DNA from: Planctomycetota bacterium
Lineage (GTDB): Bacteria > Planctomycetota > Planctomycetia > Pirellulales > Pirellulaceae
Length of the DNA stretch: 35,861 bases
Direction: 5' to 3'
Assembly: GCA_026692885.1 (NCBI GenBank)
Contig: JAPLNJ010001109.1
Span: 1 to 35,861 of the forward strand
Shown here: positions 1-6,636 of the stretch, piece after piece
How the letters are laid out: every line of letters begins with the position of its first letter
Numbering within the stretch: the stretch's first letter is position 1
Translations under genes and position numbers: made by a program
Notes under the pieces: generated by a model
What the model was told of the DNA's origin: nothing
Databases searched by the model: none
What the model saw: the letters and a program-made list of their open reading frames with translations, nothing else

Positions 1-7
1 CGAGTTA

Positions 8-119
8 GGCGAACGGAAGAAGAAGCGTGATACCCGACGCGTCAGCGAGACGATGTGGAGACGGGCCCCTTTTCTCGCTGCTGCATCGGGTAATGTGGTA
101 AGTCAATTTCTTCCGGTCG
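8..119. mobile_element. Nested palindromic element, shell A / core 1
   Basis: The element is flanked by TTA at 5-7 and TTA at 120-122. Its left end GGCGAACGGAAGAA is an imperfect inverted repeat of the right end near 107-119. An inner imperfect palindrome begins with TACCCGACGCGTCAGCGAGA at 32-51 and ends with a diverged complement ending near 92. The outer ends resemble those of the element at 21115-21265, which is also flanked by TTA, while the inner core resembles the core of the element at 20638-20765. No protein is encoded, so mobility would have to be supplied in trans. The copy is degenerate. The rest of the stretch up to 303 shows only an 8-bp hairpin at 119-137. Confidence 0.55.
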
Positions 120-303
120 TTATGCGACTCGCATAACACGCCCGACGCCACAAAAAGAATTTCCAGGAAACTGTTGACTAGCCGAAGTTTAGCTGCTAGG
201 TTCGACCTTGTTTTTTGGCGCGAGTTGTCCCGCCGGAACGCCGTCGTAACGAGATATTTGTAGGGCGGCTGGCGGTAGAATTCGTTCAGCGAGATGGAAT
301 GCG

Positions 304-759
304 ATGGGTGTGACGATGGATGATGGACTCGCTCGTCTGGTCGACGTCGGTTTCAAGATCGCGGGGTCATGGAATCTCGACGGTGACGGGATTGCCTGCG
401 ACATGAACGATCTGGCGGCTGCCCGTAACGTCTTGTACGCCTTCGCGGTCGACGGTGAACTGGTTTACGTCGGAAAGACCGTGCAGCCACTTCGTGCTCG
501 GATGACCGGCTACCGGAACCCAGCACCAACGCAGTCCACCAACATCAAGAACAACTCCAACATTCGTCAATGCTTGGCCCACGGCAAGCGGGTGGAAATA
601 TACGTGCTGCCCGACAACGGCTTGTTGCACTACGGCAAGTTCCATGTCAATCTGGCCGCCGGGTTGGAGGACAGCGTCGTCCGGGAACTCAACCCACCGT
701 GGAACGGCGGTCAGAAGGAAGCAACGAATCAGACCCTCCAGCCGACCGAAGCAGGCTGA
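304..759 (+). CDS. GIY-YIG nuclease-like protein
   Basis: The 151-residue product carries a compact GIY-YIG fold: the first strand with Tyr at about residue 45 (VLYAF), the second motif VYVGKT at 54-59, and an Arg-rich helix with R64 and R66. A late Glu at about 122 lies in AAGLEDSVVREL, where the family places its metal-binding Glu, followed by the PPWN motif at 131-134. In this family these residues cut one DNA strand using a divalent metal. The protein has no obvious DNA-binding extension, so its target is unknown. ATG 304 is used; ATG 316 is an alternative. The last ten residues look like low-constraint sequence leading into the attC-like site 38 bp after the stop, which suggests a cassette-borne gene. 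Confidence 0.75.
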   Translation: MGVTMDDGLARLVDVGFKIAGSWNLDGDGIACDMNDLAAARNVLYAFAVDGELVYVGKTVQPLRARMTGYRNPAPTQSTNIKNNSNIRQCLAHGKRVEIYVLPDNGLLHYGKFHVNLAAGLEDSVVRELNPPWNGGQKEATNQTLQPTEAG

Positions 760-796
760 CGGGGCTTCGACATCGGCGTCGCGAATGGCGAGAATC

Positions 797-887
797 GCTG
801 AACCATCGATTGCAACCGAGCGGCGGATCGGGTCGGTTCTGAAGTCAAACCTTTTTGGCCGCCGCCGGTTGAATCGTGTCGTTCGGC
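797..887 (+). other. attC-like site A (candidate integron recombination site)
   Basis: A 91-bp imperfect palindrome. Left simple site GCTGAAC is at 797-803 and right simple site GTTCGGC at 881-887. The inner arms GCAACCG (812-818) and GCGGCGG (820-826) pair with CCGCCGCCGGTTG at about 860-872, leaving one unpaired A at 819 on the left arm. This layout of outer boxes, unpaired spacers, inner boxes and an extrahelical base is that of attC sites. Site C at 4101-4196 shares most of this sequence. The fourth base of the right box is C, where classical attC sites have a purine, so the assignment is provisional. Confidence 0.55.
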
Positions 888-902
888 GAGAGGAGACACC
901 CG

Positions 903-1391
903 ATGAGCTACGTGAAGCGAAACCTAATGCCCGGCGAAACGATTGTCGCCACGGCGAAACTGCACTGGATTATGTTCCTCCGAACGGCGGTCCTCCTACT
1001 GTTCTCGATCTTGCTGCTTTCGTGCACTGGGCTGCTTGTCGAACCCGTGGCCGTTTGGGCACTGCGTATTTCTGGGCTGGGTCTCCTGCTTGTTGCCCTC
1101 GGAGCCGGCGCAAAAGCTCTGATCCGACTCGTCACCTCGGAATATGCAGTAACGAACAAACGAGTCCTCGTTAAGGTTGGGCTGATTCGTCGTGACTCCC
1201 TCGAGCTTCTACTGGCGAAAATCGAGGCCATTGGCGTAAATCAAAGCGTTCTCGGGCGGCTTCTTGGTTATGGCACGTTGGTCATCACCGGCACCGGGGG
1301 ATCCGCGAACGCTTACCACGGTATTGCGTCTCCGCTGGCATTCCGACTGCGGGTGCAAGAACAGATCGGGAGCGTCCAGGACAAGCCCTAG
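903..1391 (+). CDS. Membrane protein with bacterial PH (bPH2, YdbS/YdbT-like) domain
   Basis: 162 residues. Two hydrophobic segments at about 23-46 and 53-74 form a membrane hairpin. They are followed by a bacterial pleckstrin-homology domain with the usual order: EYAVTNKRVLVKVGLIRRDS (80-99), LLAKIEAIGVNQSVLGRLLG (103-122), then TLVITGTGG at 125-133. Proteins of this type sit in the inner membrane and their exact role is mostly unknown. The reading frame extends upstream to GTG 876, but that start lies inside attC-like site A. ATG 903 was chosen because a purine-rich GAGAGGAGA lies 6 bp before it. The gene begins 16 bp after the right box of site A, as expected for the first gene of a cassette. 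No attC-like site was seen directly after it. Confidence 0.75.
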   Translation: MSYVKRNLMPGETIVATAKLHWIMFLRTAVLLLFSILLLSCTGLLVEPVAVWALRISGLGLLLVALGAGAKALIRLVTSEYAVTNKRVLVKVGLIRRDSLELLLAKIEAIGVNQSVLGRLLGYGTLVITGTGGSANAYHGIASPLAFRLRVQEQIGSVQDKP

Positions 1392-1506
1392 GTGTTGATG
1401 ATTAAACCAGGAGTTCGATTCGCGGCCCGGCACGCTCGGCGGCTCAAACGCAGTCGCTAGGCCAATGGTACTCGCCGACCGACGGCGACTTTGGTATCAT
1501 TTGAGA

Positions 1507-1806
1507 ATGAAACTTCGCGAGTTCTTGCAGGTCGATCCTGCATCACTGCACTTACCCAGTTCACGGGCCGATGGTGCCGATCCGATGAAGCTGCATCGTC
1601 AGGTGGCCAAGTACGGCACCTCGACCGATGGGATGCCACCGCTCGACGTCAAGAGAGGCAGTGACTGTGAACTCGTGATTTACGACGGGGTGACGCGAGC
1701 GACACGTTTGGCGAAGTATCTTCCAGGCACGCCGATCACGGTCGAAGTGACTGGTGAGTTGACTCGTCCGGTCGGCGGCATGCCGAAAGTGGGGGACAAA
1801 CTATGA
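1507..1806 (+). CDS. Small ParB N-domain-like protein
   Basis: 99 residues from ATG 1507. The middle part, QVAKYGTSTDGMPPLDVKRG then LVIYDGVTRATRLAKYLPGT, resembles the ParB/sulfiredoxin-like fold, in which an (I/Y)-x-D-G-x-x-R-A segment is the nucleotide-binding motif. The match is by eye and the C-terminal DNA-binding part of true ParB is absent, so this would be a stand-alone domain of unknown role. The upstream ATG at 1465 is in frame but adds an Arg-rich stretch without homology signal, so 1507 is preferred. The stop codon overlaps the next start (ATGA at 1803-1806), which implies translational coupling with the following gene. Confidence 0.55.
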   Translation: MKLREFLQVDPASLHLPSSRADGADPMKLHRQVAKYGTSTDGMPPLDVKRGSDCELVIYDGVTRATRLAKYLPGTPITVEVTGELTRPVGGMPKVGDKL

Positions 1807-2105
1807 AACCAACGGAACAAATTCGTACCGAACTACTCGCCGCGCTGTCCCGACTCGGCCAGCTCCGCCCCGAGTGGCGGTTAGGTCAGACCTTGGCCAA
1901 TTTGGCCATGACAGCGGGACGATTGGATTCTGGTGGCGTGTGGGACTTGGAGGATGAAGAAGCTCTAGCAGCCGCCGGGACGCTAATCGGGCAGTATTCC
2001 GACATCGGGTCTGCGGAGGCCGAACTAGCGGATGCAGTTGACCGGGGACCGCGGTCAGCGTCGGTGCCAAGACCATGGTCGGTCGCCGCGGTCCCCGGCA
2101 ACTGA
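1803..2105 (+). CDS. Small protein of unknown function, tail encoded by attC-like site
   Basis: 100 residues, starting at ATG 1803 with a 4-bp overlap with the gene before it. The first 70 residues are helical and contain LRPEWRLGQTLANLAM and a short acidic WDLEDEEAL segment, a pattern seen in small planctomycete proteins whose function I do not know. From about residue 73 the reading frame enters attC-like site B (2019-2120), so the last 28 or so residues are the translation of the recombination site. That tail is probably not under protein-level selection. The ATGA coupling suggests it works with the ParB-like protein. Confidence 0.6.
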   Translation: MKPTEQIRTELLAALSRLGQLRPEWRLGQTLANLAMTAGRLDSGGVWDLEDEEALAAAGTLIGQYSDIGSAEAELADAVDRGPRSASVPRPWSVAAVPGN

Positions 2106-2120
2106 TCCATATCGTTAGGC
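2019..2120 (+). other. attC-like site B
   Basis: A 102-bp imperfect palindrome. Left box GCCGAAC is at 2019-2025 and right box GTTAGGC, a perfect match to the classical GTTRRRY, at 2114-2120. The inner box GCAGTTG at 2034-2040 pairs with CAACTG at 2099-2104. The stem continues as CCGGGGACCGCGG (2042-2054) against CCGCGGTCCCCGG at 2086-2098, with one unpaired A at 2041. The sequence differs from sites A and C but the architecture and the position of the unpaired base are the same. It overlaps the end of the preceding short gene and lies 45 bp before the SIR2 start. Confidence 0.6.
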
Positions 2121-2165
2121 GTCACCAGACATGATCATGCCAACCTACGCTCGGTCCCATTGACT

Positions 2166-3314
2166 ATGCCAAGACATGCGCATGTAGCGCCACGCGTCGT
2201 TGTCTTTCTCGGAGCGGGTGCCTCCGCGTTTGCGGGGTACAAGACGTTCATTAGCTTTCCGGACCTTCTCTTCAACTCGGAATTCCGCAAGAAGGAGGGA
2301 ATGCCCGAGCTCTCCCCGGACTCCCTCCGGATTCTTCTCGCAATAAAGACGTCACTAGAGCGGAATGCCAAACCAACAACCCACGACAACTTCCTCTGGC
2401 GTCTTGATGGCTATACACAGCTCCTTCGCTTGAATCAATCGGATGAAGCTCTTCGAGAGTTTCTTCGCGATAGATCAAAACTCGCCGACTTGCACATTTG
2501 TACAGAGCAGGCCATAGGTCAAATTACATCTACAACGATAATGCACTATACGGAGAATCGCGTCGAACGGGCCCGATCAACTGATTCTAGATTGCATGAC
2601 GCGATGGCGACGGTTCTTTCTCTATACTACAAACTGGCGCAACTGAATGGACCACACAATAATCTGCCCATCTACACAACGAACTACGATCTGCTACTGG
2701 AGGATTTGCATCAAGGCTTCAAAGATCCCGACGCCAACGGCGTGACCCTTGCAAACGGCTTTTCAGACTATACTCAGGAAAGCGAGACATGGCACAGCAC
2801 GAACTACCATACTCGCATCGATAAACCAACGATTTCGCTCTACCGACTTCACGGGTGCGCATCGTGGTTTTATCACGATCGCGCCGATCCAAACGTCTAC
2901 TTTCATCGACGCGACGCCCGTGGTCGCCTTTCCGACGATCTTTGCGCTATGTATCCAGGTCATGAATCGCATCGCGGCATCGACCCCTACGCAACTGGAT
3001 TCAGATCTCTCTACTCATGCATGACCGAATGCGACATCATCATATTCATCGGGTTCAGTTTTCGGGACGACGATGTAATGCACTTGCTGCTTAAGGCGTG
3101 CACTCAGAGAAAGCGGCCGTTGAAGATGCTGATCGTCGATCCACTGTACAACGCAGACGACGTTCGACATGCCCTCGATGCAGCTTCACATCGGAGTGCC
3201 TTTCCAGTGGAATTCCCTTTAAGAGAAAATATGCTGTCGCTCAAGATGTACTTCGGGGACGACGAGTCCTTCGACAAGACAATTCTCACGACATGCTCCG
3301 CGCTGATTGACTAG
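2166..3314 (+). CDS. SIR2-family (SIR2_2-like) NAD-binding protein
   Basis: 382 residues from ATG 2166 (a TTG two codons earlier is possible). SIR2 landmarks appear in order: the glycine loop VVVFLGAGAS at 11-20, YTTNYD with Asn173 and Asp175, the LHG motif with His229, and GFSFRDDD at 296-303. Known members bind NAD+. In prokaryotic conflict systems such domains often act as NAD-degrading effectors after a partner senses infection. That role is inferred here, not shown. The protein is soluble, with no signal peptide or membrane segment. It is followed after 20 bp by the DeoRC gene and the pair is enclosed by attC-like sites B and C. Base composition is visibly less GC-rich than the flanking core genes, consistent with transfer. 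No clear Shine-Dalgarno precedes it. Confidence 0.8.
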   Translation: MPRHAHVAPRVVVFLGAGASAFAGYKTFISFPDLLFNSEFRKKEGMPELSPDSLRILLAIKTSLERNAKPTTHDNFLWRLDGYTQLLRLNQSDEALREFLRDRSKLADLHICTEQAIGQITSTTIMHYTENRVERARSTDSRLHDAMATVLSLYYKLAQLNGPHNNLPIYTTNYDLLLEDLHQGFKDPDANGVTLANGFSDYTQESETWHSTNYHTRIDKPTISLYRLHGCASWFYHDRADPNVYFHRRDARGRLSDDLCAMYPGHESHRGIDPYATGFRSLYSCMTECDIIIFIGFSFRDDDVMHLLLKACTQRKRPLKMLIVDPLYNADDVRHALDAASHRSAFPVEFPLRENMLSLKMYFGDDESFDKTILTTCSALID

Positions 3315-3334
3315 TTCATTAGGAGATAGCGAAC

Positions 3335-4099
3335 ATGAAGAAATCAAAAGAGACCGTCCTGGACGCACAGATGGATGCCAACACATCCAGCGAGATGCGC
3401 TATTTCGAGGCACGCGACAGAGAGCGAAGAGCGGTCAAAAGGCTAATTGCGGCTGCCGTAGTTGAGCACTACCTTAGCGAAGGTGACTCGATATTGCTTG
3501 ATGCCGGATCATCCCTTTATCCGATCGCCGAGATCATCGCCAAGTCAGCAAACACCAATCCATCTCGCCGAAACTTCACAATTATGACGCATAACTATAG
3601 GGCCTTCGAGGTACTCGTGAAGACAGCAGCCCGCGACCAACACATGAACATCATCCTCGCTGGCGGGCGCTATGACCAAGATCTCAACGCTCTTTTCGGG
3701 AATCAAACCGTACTCTCCTACGAGGACTTCTTCCCCAGGGTTGTGTTGCTTGGTGTGAGTGGGCTAGTTAGCGAGATTGGTTTGTTTTGCCACGGCAATA
3801 CCGAGGAACTGGCGGTAAAGAAGGCCATATTCGATAAGCGTGCGCGCGACAGGATCATCGTCGCCGATCATTCTAAGATTGGTTTACTTGCCGGATTTAG
3901 GTTTGGAGATTCACAAGCTCTTAGGGCAAACGTTGATCGTTGTATAGTTGTAACCGATACACCTGCTGAAGAACAGGCTTTCGACAAGCGGGAACGCTTC
4001 TCTAAGCAAATCCAGCATCTTAAGTCTCAAGGGATCGAGGTCCTAGAAGTTCAAGCGGACACTAACGGGCCGAACGCAACGCCTTCCGTCCCGCAATGA
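3335..4099 (+). CDS. Stand-alone DeoR-type sensor (DeoRC) domain protein
   Basis: 254 residues. After about 30 charged residues the protein matches the C-terminal effector domain of DeoR-family repressors: AVKRLIAAAVV helix, ILLDAGSS at about 53-60, FTIMTHNYRAFEVL, IILAGGRYDQDLNALFGNQT, LLGVSGLVSEIGLF, EELAVKKAIFDKRARD from 158, and VADHSKIG with D178, S180 and K181. This ISOCOT fold binds sugar phosphates in DeoR regulators. The N-terminal helix-turn-helix of DeoR proteins is missing, so it is unlikely to be an ordinary repressor. AGGAGA at 3321 gives a good ribosome site 8 bp before ATG. The stop is one base before attC-like site C. With the upstream SIR2 gene it may form a sensor plus effector pair. 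Confidence 0.75.
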   Translation: MKKSKETVLDAQMDANTSSEMRYFEARDRERRAVKRLIAAAVVEHYLSEGDSILLDAGSSLYPIAEIIAKSANTNPSRRNFTIMTHNYRAFEVLVKTAARDQHMNIILAGGRYDQDLNALFGNQTVLSYEDFFPRVVLLGVSGLVSEIGLFCHGNTEELAVKKAIFDKRARDRIIVADHSKIGLLAGFRFGDSQALRANVDRCIVVTDTPAEEQAFDKRERFSKQIQHLKSQGIEVLEVQADTNGPNATPSVPQ

Positions 4100-4100
4100 C

Positions 4101-4196
4101 GCCTAACTTAAACATCGATTGCAACCGAGCGGCGGATCGGGTCGGTCCTGATGGCAAGCCGTTTTGGCCGCCGCCGGTTGATGCGTGTCGTTCGGC
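4101..4196 (+). other. attC-like site C
   Basis: A 96-bp imperfect palindrome starting one base after the DeoRC stop codon. Left box GCCTAAC (4101-4107) fits classical RYYYAAC; right box is GTTCGGC (4190-4196). Inner arms GCAACCG (4121-4127) and GCGGCGG pair with CCGCCGCCGGTTG at 4168-4180, leaving A4128 unpaired. It is a close sequence relative of site A. The placement directly behind a stop codon is typical for cassette recombination sites. Confidence 0.6.
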
Positions 4197-4261
4197 TGGT
4201 AGTCAAACACTTCCGCCGCTTGATCAATATCGACTAAACTACTTTCGAGCAAGTCCTGACC

Positions 4262-4516
4262 ATGAGACGCGAACCCGAGCCACCGCCTGAACAAACGTGC
4301 TTCGTTATTTCCCCCATTGGAGAGCCGAACTCGGAGCCGCGAAAGCGATCCGACATGGTGTTTAAGCACATCATCGGCCCCGCCGCAGCCGACAACAAGC
4401 TCGAAGCCGTTCGGTCTGACTTGATTGCAACTCCGGGAATGATTACGCAGCAGATCATTCAGCATATTCTACATGACCGCATGGTCGTTGAGAGCATGAG
4501 GTACAGTCACCGGTAA
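4262..4516 (+). pseudogene. N-terminal fragment of a nucleoside 2-deoxyribosyltransferase-like protein
   Basis: 84 codons. The start CFVISPIGEPNSEPRKRSDM followed by HIIGPAA, AVRSDLIATPGMITQQIIQH and ILHDRMVV is the first half of a deoxyribosyltransferase-like/TIR-like fold. In relatives this is followed by a (V/I)ADLTG-x-NPNVFYELAIRHA motif. Here the sequence breaks after DRMVV, reads ESMRYSHR and stops. The rest of the protein resumes in a different frame at 4519. The simplest reading is an internal deletion of roughly 80-100 codons near 4490-4520 with loss of frame. It follows attC-like site C by 65 bp, so it was probably the first gene of the next cassette. Confidence 0.65.
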
Positions 4517-4518
4517 CT

Positions 4519-5415
4519 GTGGCAGCACAGCTAGGCGATTTGTCCAGAAGTGCGACACCGGAGAGTCAGATTCTTATGAAAACGATTCTCGACCAGATCG
4601 ATGTACTGAACAAGATCGTCTCCGACATGGGAAGGATGATACCCCGTAAGGAAGATATTCGAGAGGCATTGCCCCCGGCCATTATAGATCAGATTGGTGA
4701 AATCATACGACGGTACGCTGAAGAGATCGAGCTTCTAAAGTCGGTACGGCAAGCGGGCGTGACGGGCATTTTCAAGAGGCGTGAAAGAGCAATTCAGGCG
4801 TTTGCTCGCGCCATTGACGAGGAATCCAAGGAGATAATGGTCATCGGGTCTTCACTCAAAGGGCTTTTCCAAAAGGAAGAATATCAAAGCATTGCCGAAA
4901 AACTGCGATTTAAGTCGGATCGCGGATTGGTTCATGTTAAATTCCTTCTTACCCACCCGATTGTTGCAGATTTTCGGGCGCGACAGGAAAATCGTGGATT
5001 TACTGAGATCGGCCATGAAATCATCCTTACTTTGGAAACACTAAAACATTGGAATGCCGAATACTGTCATGTAAAGCTTTATCTCGGAACTCCGACATGT
5101 TTTGCCATCAAGACGACGCGAAACATGTTGATCAACCCCTATCCGTACATCTCCGTTTCATACGATTCTCCTTGTCTTGTGCTTGAAAATACGCCAGATG
5201 GAGGTTCTGAGCGACCGGGCTACTTCTTTGATGAATTCAGCAGTCGGCATTTCGGTGCTTGGGACAGTGAGTTGGCTGTACGCATTTGTTCGGTCGCGAC
5301 CGTGGACGCGCGGATTCGCGACTATGATAAGGTCATTGCGACTTGTCGCAGCTCTCTAAAAGACTATGCGACAGCGGTGGAAAATATTCTTGATCGCGGC
5401 AAGCAGATTCACTGA
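4519..5415 (+). pseudogene. C-terminal remainder of the broken deoxyribosyltransferase-like protein
   Basis: 298 codons from GTG 4519, open to 5415. It begins with AAQLGDLSRSATPESQILMK, a helical linker continuing through DMGRMIPRKEDIREALPP, then a second domain with IMVIGSSLKGLFQKEEY, VHVKFLLTHPIVADFRARQE, TCFAIKTTRNMLINPYPYIS and a hydrophobic core. That domain looks like a phospholipase-D-like fold without clear HKD motifs. In intact relatives I expect this region fused to the N-terminal domain found at 4262-4516. The frame differs from that fragment and there is no convincing ribosome site, so separate translation is doubtful, though the long intact frame suggests the break is recent or that the part still functions alone. 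AT content is raised, as in the SIR2/DeoRC pair. Confidence 0.55.
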
Positions 5416-5800
5416 GACGTTGTCAAGGAATTAAAGAAGGAATTAAAGGGGTCAGGACCATATACTCGGTATTTTAGCGTGACTGGGCCATCGGACATGG
5501 GAGAGTCGTCTTCGCGAGGATCACTGGCCGATCAGCACGCGAACCGGGTCTCACATCGCCGAACCCAAGGAGGCAGCCGACTGGGGTGGCCGGTCGGGAT
5601 GAACTCGACAGAACGGCCGAACAAGGTGCGTGAACTGCCGCGTGACCTTTGACGTGTAGAACCCGGTCCGGTACATTGCTGGCTGAGCGAGTGTCGGCGT
5701 ACCTGCCGTTTTTTCCGTGACTTCTTGCCAGCCGACAGTTGGAGGCAAACGGCCCAACAATCCAACGGATTCCGGCCTGTCGCTAACCGAGGGGAGAGTG
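5416..5800. other. Intergenic stretch with a REP-like half site
   Basis: No convincing gene. At 5448-5459 there is GGGGTCAGGACC preceded by two AATTAAAG repeats; the GGGGTCAGG start is identical to the ends of the long hairpin at 31739-31834, so this may be one arm of a decayed REP-type element. No matching second arm was found. The end of the stretch is the hicBA leader, with GAGGGGAGAG just before the hicB start. Confidence 0.4.
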
Positions 5801-6022
5801 ATGACACGTCGCTTGACCGCCTTAATTCAACGTGAGGGGGATGGTTACGTAGCCCTCTGCCCAGAACTCGACATCGCTAGCCAGGGGGATTCGATCGAGC
5901 AGGCACGCGACAATCTCCGGGAAGCACTGGAACTGTTCTTCGAAGTGGCGTCCGGCGAGGAGATCGATCGGCGGCTGTCCGGGGATGTGTTCGTCACTCA
6001 CATCGAGGTGGCCGTTGGGTAA
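5801..6022 (+). CDS. hicB: HicB-family antitoxin
   Basis: 73 residues. The N-terminal half has the HicB partial RNase-H-like fold: LTALIQREGDGYVALCPELD, ASQGDSIEQARDNLREALEL, then a short acidic tail. HicB binds and neutralises HicA and often represses its own operon. No separate DNA-binding domain is present, so this is a minimal HicB. ATG 5801 has GAGGGGAGAG directly upstream; the longer frame to 5717 is not needed. It is translated with hicA, which overlaps its stop. The order antitoxin-toxin is common for such minimal pairs. Confidence 0.9.
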   Translation: MTRRLTALIQREGDGYVALCPELDIASQGDSIEQARDNLREALELFFEVASGEEIDRRLSGDVFVTHIEVAVG

Positions 6023-6242
6023 ACTGCGTGTCATGTCGGGGCGAGAGGCTTGCGCGATCCTCGCGCGACACGGCTTCGCCGAAGTTCGTCGACGATCCAG
6101 TCACATGGTGCTGCAACTACATGCTGCTTCGGGCACGACGACCGTCCCCGTGCCCGACCACAGGGAACTGAAAATCGGCACGTTGCGTTCGATCATTCGT
6201 CAAGCGGGCGTTCCCCGCGAGGAATTCGAGTCTTCACCGTAA
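6015..6242 (+). CDS. hicA: HicA-family mRNA interferase toxin
   Basis: 75 residues if begun at TTG 6015, 69 if begun at ATG 6033. HicA proteins normally start with a GKLR-x-(L/M)SGRE segment; here that is GKLRVMSGREAC, which is only complete from TTG 6015, so that start is preferred. The double-stranded-RNA-binding-like fold is seen in ACAILARHGFAEVRRRSSHM with the active-site His in SSH, then TTTVPVPDHRELKIGTLRSI and IRQAGVPREEF. HicA cleaves mRNA and stops growth unless bound by HicB. The TTG start overlaps the hicB stop by 8 bp, implying coupled translation. Confidence 0.9.
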   Translation: MGKLRVMSGREACAILARHGFAEVRRRSSHMVLQLHAASGTTTVPVPDHRELKIGTLRSIIRQAGVPREEFESSP

Positions 6243-6243
6243 A

Positions 6244-6268
6244 AGGTCCCGTCCGGCAGACGGGACCT
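6244..6268 (+). terminator. Strong hairpin after hicA
   Basis: AGGTCCCGTC (6244-6253) and GACGGGACCT (6259-6268) form a perfect 10-bp stem with a 5-base loop, starting one base after the hicA stop. It is followed by TGCTTCTTC rather than a clean T-run, so it may end transcription weakly or protect the 3' end of the mRNA. Confidence 0.6.
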
Positions 6269-6429
6269 GCTTCTTCAGTAGTTTCTCGCGTGCCCCACTT
6301 ATTCCTTTCACAGTCCCCGGCGGTTTGACCGGCAGGTGACCTACCCGGTATGATGATCCTGCTCGGCCACTTGAGCCACGAGCCGAACAGTCCGAGGAAC
6401 GAGCCGTCATTACAACACGGAGGCGCGCC

Positions 6430-6636
6430 ATGACCTGCGTTCACTTGAAGAAACTGTACTTCTTGTGCGAGACAGAACAGCTGCGGATCGGCGGTGCGGA
6501 CTTGGTGCACATCGTCTGCACGCAGTGCGGCGAACAGGAAGTCTGCCCGTCCGTCCTGATGGAAGAATACGAGGCTCAACATCCCGACGATGCCCAAGTT
6601 GAGTCGAAGTCGGGAACCGACGAGTCCGCCCACTGA
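6430..6636 (+). CDS. Small Cys-rich protein of unknown function
   Basis: 68 residues. Cysteines at 3, 13, 30, 33 and 39 and His at 5 and 27 could build a small zinc-binding fold; C30-x2-C33 in IVCTQCGEQEVCPS is the clearest pair. The pattern of LKKLYFLCE, then DLVHIVCTQC, then EVCP, then L-x-x-EY recurs in short planctomycete proteins I recognise only as hypothetical. No signal peptide. The upstream 190 bp hold no gene. It ends immediately before the next frame (a TTG follows its TGA), so both may be one transcript. Confidence 0.65.
   Translation: MTCVHLKKLYFLCETEQLRIGGADLVHIVCTQCGEQEVCPSVLMEEYEAQHPDDAQVESKSGTDESAH

Noticed and set aside
4..10. GTTAGGC at the window start as an attC right box
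   Set aside because: The bases are better explained as a TTA target copy followed by the GGCGAACGG end of the palindromic element at 8-119, as at 21111-21123.
119..137. GTTATGCG-ACT-CGCATAAC hairpin as part of a recombination site
   Set aside because: The arms are only 8 bp, the boxes deviate from the attC consensus and no outer arms were found; it partly overlaps the end of the element at 8-119.
2160..2389. Overlapping minus-strand frames within the SIR2 gene
   Set aside because: They have no family pattern and run antisense to a frame with all SIR2 motifs.
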